This document shows, in pieces, positions 15,238-23,740 of a stretch of DNA of 39,850 nucleotides. Under the pieces are notes generated by a model that made no database searches, had not been told where the DNA came from, and worked only from the letters and a program-made list of their open reading frames with translations. This stretch comes from a virus. The position numbers and the translations under genes were made by a program. The DNA is taken from positions 1 through 39,850 of IMG/VR virus record IMGVR_UViG_3300026078_000050; one strand, 5' to 3'. How positions within the stretch are numbered: the first letter of the stretch is position 1; each line of letters opens with the position of its first letter.

Positions 15238-15672
15238 CTAGGTTCGGTTGGTGCTCGGCCGGTTGACCGTGAAGTAGTAGTTGTCCGAGTGCTCCCACCG
15301 GTTCGAGTCGTCCCGGCCGAGCGGCGCACCGGAGTTGCGCAACGCCTCCACGACGTGCACGGTGCCGAGGGTGAACGCGGTCTTGCCGTGCAGCACGTCG
15401 AAAACGGCGTCGGCGACGGCCTTGACGTCGTGCGGGTCGACGCCGCCGCGGCACCGGACCTGCATCCCGATGACGGAGTCCGACAGGGACGGGTCGTCGG
15501 TGACCGGGTAGTCCGACAGCACGATCGCCCGGTCCGGTGTGGACGGCATCGCCGCGAACACGATCGCCGTCTCGTTCGTGGCGTACGCCGAGCCGTCGGA
15601 GCGGTAGGTCCCGACGCCGGCCGCCGCGAGGAAGCTGGCCAGACCGTTGAGCAGGTCGCCGGAGAAGCTCAC
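15238..15672 (-). CDS. Tail terminator protein
   Basis: 144 aa. Conserved traits of the phage tail-terminator / Phage_tail_term family: helical start (LLNGLASFLAAAGVGTYRSD), then MPSTPDRAIVLSDYPVTDDP, the GMQVRCRGG strand and a C-terminal ending in the WEHSDNYYFTVNRPS strand. Hexamers of such proteins cap the finished tail tube and join it to the neck. ATGA overlap with the preceding gp10-like gene; order neck - terminator - major tail protein is the conserved one. Confidence 0.82.
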   Translation of the reverse strand: MSFSGDLLNGLASFLAAAGVGTYRSDGSAYATNETAIVFAAMPSTPDRAIVLSDYPVTDDPSLSDSVIGMQVRCRGGVDPHDVKAVADAVFDVLHGKTAFTLGTVHVVEALRNSGAPLGRDDSNRWEHSDNYYFTVNRPSTNRT

Positions 15673-16013
15673 TGGAGCGCCTCCCGGAGCGCGGCGGCGA
15701 GGATTTCCGCAACGGTGTCCCGCTCGGCGTTCAGCGGGCCCTCGAGGTACTTCGCGGTGCGGCCGGGGGCGTGGCGGAGGTCGAGCCGCTCATGCTGGTA
15801 CCGGGCGTAGACGGTGTCGTAAGACACCGCCGCGGTGTAACCCTCGGCGCTGGCGACGCCCGAGCGTTCGAGCGTGCCTTCTTCCAGCGGCACGACCTCG
15901 CGGGACTTCTGCAGCACATGCTCGGCGGCGACCTTCAAGGCCCGCCGAGCCGCCCAAGACGCCTGCTGATCGACGTGCTCGCCGTCCCAGTGCACTACCG
16001 CGCGGATGCTCAC
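15669..16013 (-). CDS. HK97 gp10-like neck / minor capsid protein
   Basis: 114 aa, GTG start at 16013 overlapping the previous stop (GTGA). The family pattern is clear: an N-terminal helix (AARRALKVAAEHVLQKSREV), VPLEEGTLERSG, then VSYDTVYARYQHERLDLRH, the variable loop and a closing helix. These proteins work in head-tail joining (tail completion). Position between the head closure and tail terminator genes agrees. Confidence 0.85.
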   Translation of the reverse strand: MSIRAVVHWDGEHVDQQASWAARRALKVAAEHVLQKSREVVPLEEGTLERSGVASAEGYTAAVSYDTVYARYQHERLDLRHAPGRTAKYLEGPLNAERDTVAEILAAALREALQ

Positions 16014-16327
16014 GTGCAGTTCACCTCCACGTGCGAAGGCACTGGCAAGGCACCGCCATCGCGGTCGGCGGTGGTGATCACCGTGGCCACCCGGCTGCCG
16101 AGGTTGATCCGGGACTCCGGCGGGGCGACGGTTCCGGGCAGGCAGTACACAGTGGACTCCGAGACGACCTGCGACCCGTTCGGGGCGCGGACCAGCCGCC
16201 GCTTGTCGTCGCGGAAGCACGGCACGGTCACCGGCGGCCCGTAGACCGGCCCGTTGGCGCCGGTGCCCTGGAACGGCTCGATCACCACCTGGTGCTGGAG
16301 CAGGAACCGCGGGAGCGCTACAGCCAC
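16010..16327 (-). CDS. Head closure / head-tail stopper protein
   Basis: 105 aa from a GTG at 16327 that overlaps the preceding stop by ten bases. A beta-barrel-like protein with short strands: LQHQVVIEPFQGTG, VPCFRDDKRRLVRAPNG, VSESTVYCLPGT, SRVATVITTADRD. Composition, size and place (after the connector adaptor, before the gp10-like gene) fit the SPP1 gp16/HK97 gp7-type stopper that closes the portal channel. The family was assigned mainly from gene order. Confidence 0.72.
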   Translation of the reverse strand: MAVALPRFLLQHQVVIEPFQGTGANGPVYGPPVTVPCFRDDKRRLVRAPNGSQVVSESTVYCLPGTVAPPESRINLGSRVATVITTADRDGGALPVPSHVEVNCT

Positions 16328-16752
16328 GGCCGCTCCCACGAGTAGATCTGCACGACCGACCCGGGCAGCACGGTGCCGCGCAGCTCGGTCTCGGCCTGCG
16401 GCGCCAGCTGCTGCCCCGACACACCGCTGCTGGCACCACGCCCGGAGCCGCGGCGGGACAGGTTGACCGACCCGATCGACACCGTCTCGTACAGCGACAC
16501 CAGGCCCTGCTCGTCGCCGGTGAGCAGCCACCACAACGCCTGCGCGCACGTGGCCCGCCGGAACGCATCCCGGATCGCGGTGTCGGTGGGGTAGCCGGAG
16601 GTGTCGGCCTCGTAGACCGCGGTGAGCGTCGCGCGGCGGATGACGGCGCTGGCGGAGGTGAGCAGCCGTGTGGCTTCCGGATCGCTGGGCACCGTGGTGC
16701 CCGCGGGGACGTACCCGGTCAGGTCCGCCAGGGTGGCGTACACGAGGGTCAC
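16318..16752 (-). CDS. Head-tail connector / adaptor protein
   Basis: 144 aa starting MTLVYATLADLTGYVPAGTT. Helical organisation as in HK97 gp6/SPP1 gp15 adaptors: YATLADLTGYV, RLLTSASAVIRRATLTAVYE, DAFRRATCAQALWWLLTGDE, with a polar C-terminal arm. Binds the portal ring and joins it to the stopper. First gene of the neck group following the two small genes after the capsid. Confidence 0.8.
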   Translation of the reverse strand: MTLVYATLADLTGYVPAGTTVPSDPEATRLLTSASAVIRRATLTAVYEADTSGYPTDTAIRDAFRRATCAQALWWLLTGDEQGLVSLYETVSIGSVNLSRRGSGRGASSGVSGQQLAPQAETELRGTVLPGSVVQIYSWERPWL

Positions 16753-16772
16753 GGCTGCTCACCTCCTCTCGG

Positions 16773-17357
16773 TCAGCTGGCGACGACGAGCGGCGCGAAC
16801 GACTGCACCGTCGGCGTCGCGATCGTGGCCGGCGCGGTCGCGACGAGCGCGGAGCCGCTGGACTGCGCGAGGTTGCGCTCGCCGGTCAAGATCGGCTTCG
16901 GCACCAGGCAGCCCAGCAGGCTGGGCACGGTGGTGGCCTTGACCATCAGCGCGGCCCAGTACACGCCGGTCTTGCTGATCGTCACCGGCGCCGACAGCGC
17001 GAGCGTCTTCGCGGTGAACGCGGCCCACGCGGCCGTGGTCTGGTCCGCGGACTGCGCGAGCAGCGCCGGCGTGGCCTGCGTGTCGTACAGGGCGGCCCAG
17101 TAGTTCGTGGGCGTCCCGGCCGCCGTCTGTCCCGAGTGGAACGTCAGGTTCGTGACGACGTCCCCGGCCGTGAGGAACAGCGGTACCGACGTCATGACCT
17201 GCGTGACGAGCGGCGCGGAGCCGGTGTCGCCGCCGGAGTCCATCAGGCCGAGGCGCGGGAGGTTGGCACGGCCGAAGGTGCCGTTGGCCGGGCCGGCCGG
17301 GTTGAGGTAGCCGAGGGCGTCGCGGATGACGCCCTGGAACTGACCGAGCTGGCTCAT
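16773..17357 (-). CDS. Putative virion decoration protein
   Basis: 194 aa, rich in Ala/Thr/Leu and beta-strand-like: MTSVPLFLTAGDVVTNLTFH, AGTPTNYWAALYDTQATPAL and APVTISKTGVYWAALMVKAT. The pattern resembles a carbohydrate-binding jelly roll of the kind fused to phage appendages. It lies between the capsid protein and the connector gene, where decoration or head-fibre proteins are sometimes found. No family recognised with certainty; it could also be a minor tail protein out of place. ATGA overlap with the preceding gene. Confidence 0.6.
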   Translation of the reverse strand: MSQLGQFQGVIRDALGYLNPAGPANGTFGRANLPRLGLMDSGGDTGSAPLVTQVMTSVPLFLTAGDVVTNLTFHSGQTAAGTPTNYWAALYDTQATPALLAQSADQTTAAWAAFTAKTLALSAPVTISKTGVYWAALMVKATTVPSLLGCLVPKPILTGERNLAQSSGSALVATAPATIATPTVQSFAPLVVAS

Positions 17358-17710
17358 GCCGAGGTTCCTTCCTGGATCTTCGCGGCCAGCTCCTTGAGCT
17401 GGTCACGCTTGAGGTCCTTCACCTGGTCCGGGGTGACGCCGGGCAGCGTGAGGACGTGCTCGCGCCAGGCGTCCTCGGACGCGTTGCCCGGTGGCGGGGT
17501 GGCGGGGTCGTGGTCGTCGTCGCCGACCTCGGCTTCCGGCTCGGGTTCGGCCGGGAGGACCTCTTCGACGACGTAGCCGGCGTTGCGGAAGTACGCCAGC
17601 TCGGCCGGGTACGTCGCTTCGTCGACGAGCGCGTCGCCCTTGGCGAACGCGACGTCCCCGACGCTGCCGGTGTAGGCGCGGTTCGGGGCCTGGATCTTGA
17701 ATGTGGCCAT
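17354..17710 (-). CDS. Capsid-proximal protein with C-terminal HeH/SAP-like motif
   Basis: 118 aa. N-terminal beta-like part (KIQAPNRAYTGSVGDVAFAKG, LAYFRNAGYVVEE), an acidic Pro-rich linker (about 53-75), then a two-helix end (DAWREHVLTLPGVTPDQVKD and LKRDQLKELAAKI) that looks like an HeH/SAP-type fold. Similar small proteins follow the major capsid gene in many actinophages and may act in the head-tail region. ATG at 17710. Confidence 0.65.
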   Translation of the reverse strand: MATFKIQAPNRAYTGSVGDVAFAKGDALVDEATYPAELAYFRNAGYVVEEVLPAEPEPEAEVGDDDHDPATPPPGNASEDAWREHVLTLPGVTPDQVKDLKRDQLKELAAKIQEGTSA

Positions 17711-17724
17711 GGTTCTGGAGCTCC

Positions 17725-18747
17725 CTACTGGACCTTGACGCCGCGGAGGACCGCGGACGCCTTGGTGTTCTTGAGCACCATCGCGACCGGGCCCATCTCG
17801 ATCTCGCCGGACTTGACGGCGCCGGCGACGGAGAAGTCCGGCATCCACGTCTGCACCAGCTGCGAGCCGGCCACCGACGCGCCGTGCAGCGCGTCCAGCC
17901 CGAACGACACCGCGTAGAGGTCGGTGGTGTTGGTCCCGGAGATCGGGATGATCGGCCCGGAACCGTCGTAGCGGTCGCCGATGTCGATCAGCACGTAGTC
18001 GCCGTAGCGGTCGATCTGGCGGCCGAGGTCGTCCTTGTCGGAGGTGAACATCGCGGCCCACCGGGCGAGCGCACGCACACGCGTGATGCTCTTGGTGTTG
18101 CCCAAGATGGCCTTCACGCCGGCGGGCACGGAGCCGGGCGCGCCCTGGTCACCGCCACCAGTGTGCGACGGCACGAGGGTGGACAGCCAGTCGTCGAGCT
18201 CGTCCAGGCGCGCGTTCGCGATGGCCTGGGTGATGACCGTGCCCGGGGACCAGTCGGAGTTGCCAGCCGAGGTGTAGCCCGCCGTCTTCTCCGTGCTGGT
18301 GCCCGTGAGGGCCTTCGAGAGGCCGTCGAAGCCGGTGGCGTCGACCGCAGTGTCGCCGAGGATCAGCTCCTGCTGGAAGCGGGTGCGCACCGAGGTGAGC
18401 AGCTGCTGCATCTGGAAGCTGACCTCGTTCGACGCCTGCGGGCCGAGGTTGGACAGCACCCGGTCGACGGAGAACGCGCCACCCAGCGGTTTGAGGTCGC
18501 TGGAGAACCGGGCCCGGACCGCCTGGCTCGGCGTGTACTCCGAGTTGATCGCACGGAACGCGGCCGGCGCCGCAGCGGTCAGCCGCGTGTAGGCGTAGGT
18601 GAGGCTGCCACCATTGGTACCCGGGGTGACGGTGTCGTCGAAGGTGATCTGGTCCAGCAGCCACGAGTAGCGGCGCAGGTTGTCGATGACGGCGTAGTCG
18701 ACGTCCGCGGACGTGTTGACCTGCGCCTGAGCAAGGGTCACGGGCAT
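17725..18747 (-). CDS. Major capsid protein, HK97 fold
   Basis: 340 aa starting MPVTLAQAQVNTSADVDYAV. Sequence order agrees with HK97-fold capsid proteins: N-arm, E-loop-like region (TPGTNGGSLTYAYTRLTAAA), long spine helix (SNEVSFQMQQLLTSVRTRFQ), P-domain (KAILGNTKSITRVRALARWA) and A-domain (VSFGLDALHGASVAGSQLVQ). It follows the scaffold gene directly, as expected. No N-terminal prohead protease delta domain and no protease gene are seen, so assembly uses the separate scaffold. Confidence 0.93.
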   Translation of the reverse strand: MPVTLAQAQVNTSADVDYAVIDNLRRYSWLLDQITFDDTVTPGTNGGSLTYAYTRLTAAAPAAFRAINSEYTPSQAVRARFSSDLKPLGGAFSVDRVLSNLGPQASNEVSFQMQQLLTSVRTRFQQELILGDTAVDATGFDGLSKALTGTSTEKTAGYTSAGNSDWSPGTVITQAIANARLDELDDWLSTLVPSHTGGGDQGAPGSVPAGVKAILGNTKSITRVRALARWAAMFTSDKDDLGRQIDRYGDYVLIDIGDRYDGSGPIIPISGTNTTDLYAVSFGLDALHGASVAGSQLVQTWMPDFSVAGAVKSGEIEMGPVAMVLKNTKASAVLRGVKVQ

Positions 18748-18769
18748 GTCGGTGTCTCCTTGAGAGGGG

Positions 18770-19459
18770 TCAGCCGCCGAGCTGCTTCTTCACGGCTGCC
18801 ATGAGCGAGGTGGGTCGGGCGCTGGTGGAACCGGTGCCGCCCGGGTGGTCACCGCCGGACCGCGCCGCCGTCGGGGTGGTCGGCGTGGCCTTGTGCTTGG
18901 GGTGCTTGTCGACCCACACCGTGATGTGGGCCTGCAACTTCGTCCGGAACTCCGCCGACTTCGGGTCGAGCCCGATGAAGTCGTCGGACACGATGCTGTC
19001 GAGGAAGGCCGTCGAGTCGAGGAGAGCGTCCGCGTCCGCGCCGGCTGCCGTGGCGACCCGGAGGACGGCGTTCTCAGCCGCGGTCTCCCAGGCGATCGCC
19101 TGCTGGTCGGTGACCTGGGCCGCCAGGGCCTCAGGGTCGGGCGGAGCGTCGGTGCCATCGGTGGTGAGACCGAGGGCTTTCAGGACCGCGTCACGCTGCT
19201 GCTGGGCCTCCTGGGCCTGCTGGGCTGCGGTCTGCTTCGCCGTGCGATGCCCGGCGTTCTCCTTGCGGAGATCCTCGATGATCTTCTGCGCTTGCTCGAG
19301 CGTCATGCTCGAGGTGCCCTGCGGCTGCTGGGTGGCCGGCGCCTGGCCGGTTGCCTGCTGCTGTGCGGGCGGTGTTGCGGGCGGCTGGGTCCCTTGCGGC
19401 GCCTGGCCGCTGGTCCCCGCGTCGGTCGGGGTGCCTGACCCCTGCGACGTGTCTGCCAT
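18770..19459 (-). CDS. Capsid scaffolding protein
   Basis: 229 aa. Low-complexity Gln/Pro/Thr-rich N-terminus (1-50), a long coiled coil (about 52-95: LEQAQKIIEDLRKENAGHR and the Gln/Ala run), a central helical part, and a basic C-terminus (LMAAVKKQLGG) that would bind the capsid inner face. Composition, coiled coil and position immediately upstream of the capsid gene identify it as scaffold, which is lost on maturation. Confidence 0.88.
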   Translation of the reverse strand: MADTSQGSGTPTDAGTSGQAPQGTQPPATPPAQQQATGQAPATQQPQGTSSMTLEQAQKIIEDLRKENAGHRTAKQTAAQQAQEAQQQRDAVLKALGLTTDGTDAPPDPEALAAQVTDQQAIAWETAAENAVLRVATAAGADADALLDSTAFLDSIVSDDFIGLDPKSAEFRTKLQAHITVWVDKHPKHKATPTTPTAARSGGDHPGGTGSTSARPTSLMAAVKKQLGG

Positions 19460-19483
19460 GATCGTACGTCCTTCCTGGACGGT

Positions 19484-19663
19484 CTACTCGGACTTCCGCG
19501 ACTTGGCCGCTTTCGCGGCGAGTCGCCCGAACTTGGCGGGGCCGTACTTCTTGCGGCCGATGGACGCGGCGAGCGCGCCCGGGTCGCTGGCACCCTTCGC
19601 CGCCAGCTGGGCGACGAGCTTCTTGAACCTGGTGCCTGTGCCCAGCTTCGGTGTGTCGGCCAC
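19484..19663 (-). CDS. Small basic protein, 59 aa
   Basis: 59 aa with a GTG start at 19663, starting MADTPKLGTGTRFKKLVAQL and containing the compact motif ASIGRKKYGPAKFGRLAAK. Very Lys/Arg/Ala-rich. It fills the gap between the gene ending at 19675 and the scaffold gene exactly in the operon spacing used by its neighbours. Conserved small proteins with an IGRKKYG-type motif occur in the capsid region of many actinophages; function unknown, probably DNA- or capsid-associated. Confidence 0.75.
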   Translation of the reverse strand: MADTPKLGTGTRFKKLVAQLAAKGASDPGALAASIGRKKYGPAKFGRLAAKAAKSRKSE

Positions 19664-19674
19664 GGTGGGCCTCC

Positions 19675-20490
19675 CTACTTCTTTCCGAGGGACTTGAGGG
19701 CGGCCAGCTGGGCGCGCTCGCCGGGCAGGAGCCGCTTCTTCTTCTCCAGGAACGCGATCCGAGGCGCCACGCTCTCGGCGCCGTGCTGGTCCACGAAGTC
19801 CTTGGCGAGGCTGGCGAGGTCCTTCTGGGCTGGCTTGGCCGCGGGCTTCTTCGATCCGGCGCTCTGGAGCGGCGTCGGGCTCGACGTCCTCGGCGCGGCG
19901 TTGGGGTGATTCCGATCTTCGGCAAGACTGACGAGGTGGTTGGGTTCGCCGCCGATGTGGATCGCGGTGTCGTGGTCAATCTGCTTCAGTGCCTTGCGGT
20001 TGTCCTCGGGAATGATGTGGATCTTCCCTTCGCGGCTCATCCGCTTCAGGTGCTTGTCCTGCTCGGCACGGGACATACCCATCGAGTCCAGGGAGGGCCG
20101 CATGTCCGCCAGCCCGGCAGAGATGTTGCCGGTGCGCTTGGTGAGCTCCCGGATCTTGCTCGTGACGTGACTGTCGAAACGGGCTTCGGGAGTGTCGGCG
20201 GCGGGCTTGGCGGCCGGCTTCGGCGCGACTGGCCGGGCTTTGGCGATGGGCAGCTTCCCGCCCATCGCCCCCTTCTCGTGGTCCGCGGGCGACAGCTCAC
20301 CCTTCATCGAGCCGTGGCCGAGCTTGCCGCTGACGGTGGCTTTGCCGTGGTGCTCGACGGCGGCCTTCTTCTTGGCCGAGAGCTTCTTGTGTCGGCTGCC
20401 GCTGCCGAGATGGCGCTTCCCGCCGCCCATGTGCGCGAACGCGGCGCGTTTGGCGGCCGGGTCCAGGTCGTCGAAGTTGAACTTTGCCAC
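19675..20490 (-). CDS. Basic capsid-region protein with wHTH-like domain
   Basis: 271 aa, GTG start at 20490. A Lys/His/Gly-rich N-terminus (about 20-100) looks disordered and strongly basic. A central domain at about 105-190 (VTSKIRELTKRTGNISAGLA, KHLKRMSREGKIHIIPEDN) has the helix-helix-wing pattern of a winged helix. A Pro/Ala/Lys linker and a short C-terminal helical part follow. Between the MuF-like gene and the scaffold. Could be an internal head protein delivered with DNA or a DNA-binding maturation factor; no family recognised. Confidence 0.65.
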   Translation of the reverse strand: MAKFNFDDLDPAAKRAAFAHMGGGKRHLGSGSRHKKLSAKKKAAVEHHGKATVSGKLGHGSMKGELSPADHEKGAMGGKLPIAKARPVAPKPAAKPAADTPEARFDSHVTSKIRELTKRTGNISAGLADMRPSLDSMGMSRAEQDKHLKRMSREGKIHIIPEDNRKALKQIDHDTAIHIGGEPNHLVSLAEDRNHPNAAPRTSSPTPLQSAGSKKPAAKPAQKDLASLAKDFVDQHGAESVAPRIAFLEKKKRLLPGERAQLAALKSLGKK

Positions 20491-20501
20491 CGGAGTACTC
20501 C

Positions 20502-21632
20502 TCAGCGGGCCGTGCCGATCCGCTCGCGGTGGGGCTGGCGGAACAGCTGGGTGGGTGCGTTACGGATGTGCTCGCGGATCTCGGCCTGCGTGGCGCGGAC
20601 CTTCGCCTCGTACGAGCGCTTCGCGGCGGGGTCGAGCGCGGCCGCGGCCTGGAGCTTGTCCTTGCGGACCTTCCGCTCGAGCGCGCGGAGCTGCTGCCGG
20701 GCCTTGTCGCCTTCGGGGTCGGCGGTGTCGGTCGGCAGCCGGGTGACGCCGGGCAGGTACGCGGAGAGGGAGTGCCGGCAGTTCGGGTGCATCAGCCCGG
20801 CGGCGACGGCCTCGCCGACCGTTCCGGCGACGTGCACGGTGACGTTGCGGTCCTGGGTGCCGTGCAGCGCCTGGACGCGGCGCTCGCCGGCCGGGCCGGA
20901 CCGGGCCAGCACCTTGCCCTCCCACGGGCGGCAGCGTGCGCACTCCTGCGGGGCGTTGGAGACGACCACGAGATCGATCCCGGCCGCGCCGAGCCGGTCG
21001 AGGCCGCCCTGCACCGCGGCCTGGGCGGTACCGGTGCGGGAGGCCATCTCCACATAGGACGCGAGGTCCCACCGGCGGCCGCGCTTATCGACGAACCCGG
21101 TGATGCCGCGGCTGAGCAGCTCTTCCCAGGCGCGCTGGGCGCTGCGGAGCCGGGTTTCCCGCCCGGTGAGCGTGCCCGTCAGCAGCGTCTTGGCCATGAC
21201 CTCGCGGTAGGCGTCGAGGTCCCACCGGAGGATCCGCACGTGCGTGCCGAGCAGCTTCGAGGTGAGCGCGTACACCATGCGCTGGATCGCGCCGAGCTGC
21301 GGCAGCTGGCGGCGGAGGTCGGCGAGCATCGCGTCCGTCATGCCCGTGCGCTTGGCGAGTTCGGCTGTCGCGGCCTCGCCGCCGCGGTGGTAGGCCAGGA
21401 CGACGGCCTGCTCGACGGTGCCGGTCAGGTCCCGCTGGATCTGGTTCAGCAGCGACCGGGCGCCGCGGGAGAGGATGCCGAGCGCGGCCAGCTGCTTCTC
21501 CGCGTCCGGGGGTTCGTCGATGCCGGCGCGCAGCTGGCGGGAGATCTGGTCGGCCAGCTGGACCTCGAGCCCGTGGTAGAGCTCGGCGATCGTCCCGGCG
21601 ATGTCCGCGCCGAGCGTCCGGTCGACCGGCAC
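20502..21632 (-). CDS. MuF-like minor head protein (Phage_min_cap2 family)
   Basis: 376 aa starting MPVDRTLGADIAGTIAELYH. N-terminal helical part with an amphipathic pattern, middle part (SRGITGFVDKRGRRWDLASY, VEMASRTGTAQAAVQGGLDR), then the zinc-like signature NAPQECARCRPWEGK with a later MHPNCRHSLSAYLPG. This C-x-x-C...H-P-N-C-R-H order is the hallmark of the Phage_min_cap2 group. It sits inside the capsid near the portal. Directly downstream of the portal gene. Confidence 0.88.
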   Translation of the reverse strand: MPVDRTLGADIAGTIAELYHGLEVQLADQISRQLRAGIDEPPDAEKQLAALGILSRGARSLLNQIQRDLTGTVEQAVVLAYHRGGEAATAELAKRTGMTDAMLADLRRQLPQLGAIQRMVYALTSKLLGTHVRILRWDLDAYREVMAKTLLTGTLTGRETRLRSAQRAWEELLSRGITGFVDKRGRRWDLASYVEMASRTGTAQAAVQGGLDRLGAAGIDLVVVSNAPQECARCRPWEGKVLARSGPAGERRVQALHGTQDRNVTVHVAGTVGEAVAAGLMHPNCRHSLSAYLPGVTRLPTDTADPEGDKARQQLRALERKVRKDKLQAAAALDPAAKRSYEAKVRATQAEIREHIRNAPTQLFRQPHRERIGTAR

Positions 21633-21636
21633 AGGG

Positions 21637-23202
21637 CTACCCGGCCGCCGGCGGCTGGTCGGCTGGCGGTGTGGTGTCGCCGGTGAAGGTGGCCGGGTCG
21701 GTCAGCGGCGGCGGCGTGCCCTCGGCCGTGATCCGCTTGACCTCCTCGCCGACCTGGGTGTCGTCCCAGTCGGGGTGGAACATCTTGACCTTCGTCTCGG
21801 TGGACGCGGCGCGTGCGGTCTCCAGCAGCGCGAGCGTCTGCGCCAGGCTGGCCGAGTCCTGTTGGACGGCGTCGGGGAAGTTCACCGTCGGCGGGGTTGC
21901 CGGATCGACGGACCATCCGAAGTGGACCTGCCCGATCTTCAGCAGGGCCTGGAGGATCTCGCCCAATCGGGGACGCACGTACTTGATCTTCTTGTCCCGG
22001 GTGATCAAGCTCTTCCGCTCCCGCGCGGCGACCTCCGTCGCGGTGACCGCTACGTCGCCGCTCAACCCGAACGTCTGCTGCGAGTAACCCGCCGTCGTCA
22101 CGACCCGGCCGATCAGGCCGAGCATGGTCTTCTCGTGCTCGTCGACCCGGATCGCGAACTGCTGCATGGTGAGCCCGGTGCTGCCGTCCGATGCCGGGAT
22201 CATCGACAGGCCCTCGTAGGCCTCGCGGTCCGGGTCGAAAAGCGCGCCCTTCCCGGGACCTCTGTCTTGCAAGAACGCCTCGGGGACGATCACGCGGGCC
22301 TTGGCCAGGCGGAGGTCACGCATCCACGAGGTCATCGTCTCGTCGAGCGCGTCCATCAGCCCTTCGGAGCCGTCGAGGTCCGACCGGCCGAACGGCGCGC
22401 ACGCCGGCGAGGACCGCCACAGCCGGTTCGGTTTGATGTTCGGGTAGTAGACCGCGGTGAGCTGGTCGATTCCGGTGGCGATGGTGTCGCCCTGGTCGAC
22501 GACGTCGGCGAGGTTCAGCGTCTCCTTGTACTGGTTGAGCGGCACTTTGCGGCCCAGTTCGGTTTCGCTGCCTTCGTAGACGCCGTGCAGGATGTAGCCC
22601 GGTTCGTGCCGCTCGAGGTGCCGGACAACGAGCGTCTTCTCCGACGCCAGCTGCCGCACGAACGTCACCGCGGAGAGCTTCCCGTACTGCCACTCCGGCA
22701 CCGCGGCGTCGGCGTGCACCGCGGACAGCCACGGCCCGTCCGGGTTGACGTCGGTGTCCCACACCACCCGCAGGTACACACCGGACAGTGCCGCGGCGAC
22801 CTCGGCGGATTCGAGCAGCGTGGCGTGCAGCTCGTCACCCAGCAGCTCGTCGAGCTTGGTCTGGGTGCCGGCGTGGTCGGAGGTGAGGGTGATTGGCTCG
22901 CTGAACAGCAGATCGGCGGACGTGGCGGCGATGTCCGCGGCGAGCGGCACATGCACCTTGGTCCGCTTCTCGCCGGGGGTGATCGGCTGGCCCCAGAACC
23001 ACCTCGCCACCGTGCCGACCAGGCCGCCGCGCATCTGCGACGGGCGGACGTGCGGCCGGTTGACGAGCTGCTGGCCCTGCAGCTGGTACACCAGCGACAG
23101 TTCGTCGGGGTTGCCGGAGTACCAGGCCGACCAGGCGCGCATCGCGTCGAACGCGTCGACGTACTCCTTCGGCGGCCAAGGACCACCATCGGGCAGCGGC
23201 AC
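21637..23202 (-). CDS. Portal protein (SPP1 Gp6-like)
   Basis: 521 aa, GTG start at 23202. Dodecameric ring at the unique capsid vertex through which DNA is packaged and ejected. Typical landmarks: early YVDAFDAMRAWSAWYSGNPD, LAADIAATSADLLFSEPITL, KTLVVRHLERHEPGYILHGV, SEGLMDALDETMTSWMRDLR (stem/wing helices), and the helical VTATEVAARERKSLITRDKK crown-proximal segment. Length and order match SPP1-type portals. Flanked by MuF-like and terminase-side genes as expected. Confidence 0.92.
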   Translation of the reverse strand: MPLPDGGPWPPKEYVDAFDAMRAWSAWYSGNPDELSLVYQLQGQQLVNRPHVRPSQMRGGLVGTVARWFWGQPITPGEKRTKVHVPLAADIAATSADLLFSEPITLTSDHAGTQTKLDELLGDELHATLLESAEVAAALSGVYLRVVWDTDVNPDGPWLSAVHADAAVPEWQYGKLSAVTFVRQLASEKTLVVRHLERHEPGYILHGVYEGSETELGRKVPLNQYKETLNLADVVDQGDTIATGIDQLTAVYYPNIKPNRLWRSSPACAPFGRSDLDGSEGLMDALDETMTSWMRDLRLAKARVIVPEAFLQDRGPGKGALFDPDREAYEGLSMIPASDGSTGLTMQQFAIRVDEHEKTMLGLIGRVVTTAGYSQQTFGLSGDVAVTATEVAARERKSLITRDKKIKYVRPRLGEILQALLKIGQVHFGWSVDPATPPTVNFPDAVQQDSASLAQTLALLETARAASTETKVKMFHPDWDDTQVGEEVKRITAEGTPPPLTDPATFTGDTTPPADQPPAAG

Positions 23203-23203
23203 G

Positions 23204-23374
23204 TCAGACCTTCTTTCGGATGCCCTTGCGGGGCGGGAGCGTCTTGAATGGACGGCTGGCTTTGTTGGTCTCGGCCCAGCGCTTCACCCAGCCGCCGTGG
23301 CCGAACTTCGCGTGCGCCCAGCGCCACTGCGCGCGCGAGACGAACTCGTGCTGACCGTTGCCGCGCCCGGGCAC
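23204..23374 (-). CDS. Small basic Trp-rich protein, 56 aa
   Basis: 56 aa from a GTG at 23374. The motif FVSRAQWRWAHAKFG followed by WVKRWAETNKASRPFKTLP is that of a widespread small phage protein found next to portal or terminase genes (SxAQWRW...A...WA.ET pattern). The stop is one base from the portal start. Function unknown. Confidence 0.75.
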   Translation of the reverse strand: MPGRGNGQHEFVSRAQWRWAHAKFGHGGWVKRWAETNKASRPFKTLPPRKGIRKKV

Positions 23375-23376
23375 GG

Positions 23377-23460
23377 TCAGCCCTCTTCGACCTTGTCGGC
23401 GGCCGCGCGCAGGGCGGCCGCGATCTGGATCACCGGGACTTTCGCCTTCATCTCGGCCAC
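23377..23460 (-). CDS. Possible 27-aa peptide
   Basis: 27 codons from a GTG at 23460 (MAEMKAKVPVIQIAAALRAA) with start and stop each one to two bases from the neighbouring genes. The spacing and an amphipathic helix-like content argue for a real gene, but it is too short for certainty. Confidence 0.4.
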   Translation of the reverse strand: MAEMKAKVPVIQIAAALRAAADKVEEG

Positions 23461-23461
23461 G

Positions 23462-23740
23462 TCAGATCTCCTGCTTGGAGACGGCGTACCGGGCGGCGTC
23501 GAGGCGGTCACCGACGGCGAGCTGCCGCATCCGTTCGAGCGCCTCGTCGACCTGCGTTCTGTTCCAGCACGGCGGGAAGGTCGCCGGGTCGTGCTCGCAG
23601 CCCTGGCAGCCGTTGCGGTGGCCGCGCGCCGACCGGTGGGTGTCGCACAGCCGGTCGGAGGTGATCTGGCCTTCGCAGTCCTCGTTGTTGAAGCGGCACG
23701 GCACGTAGACCTCTTCGGACACGAGCGGGCGGTCCCACAT
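23462..23740 (-). CDS. Cys/His-rich zinc-binding protein
   Basis: 92 aa starting MWDRPLVSEEVYVPCRFNNE. Cys and His residues are spaced like zinc ligands (VPCRFNNEDC, LCDTHRSARGHRNGCQGCEHD, FPPCW), suggesting two small zinc sites in the first 60 residues; the C-terminal third is a helix (VDEALERMRQLAVGDRLDAA). Similar Cys-rich small proteins occur in actinophages near packaging genes. Function unknown. Confidence 0.75.
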   Translation of the reverse strand: MWDRPLVSEEVYVPCRFNNEDCEGQITSDRLCDTHRSARGHRNGCQGCEHDPATFPPCWNRTQVDEALERMRQLAVGDRLDAARYAVSKQEI

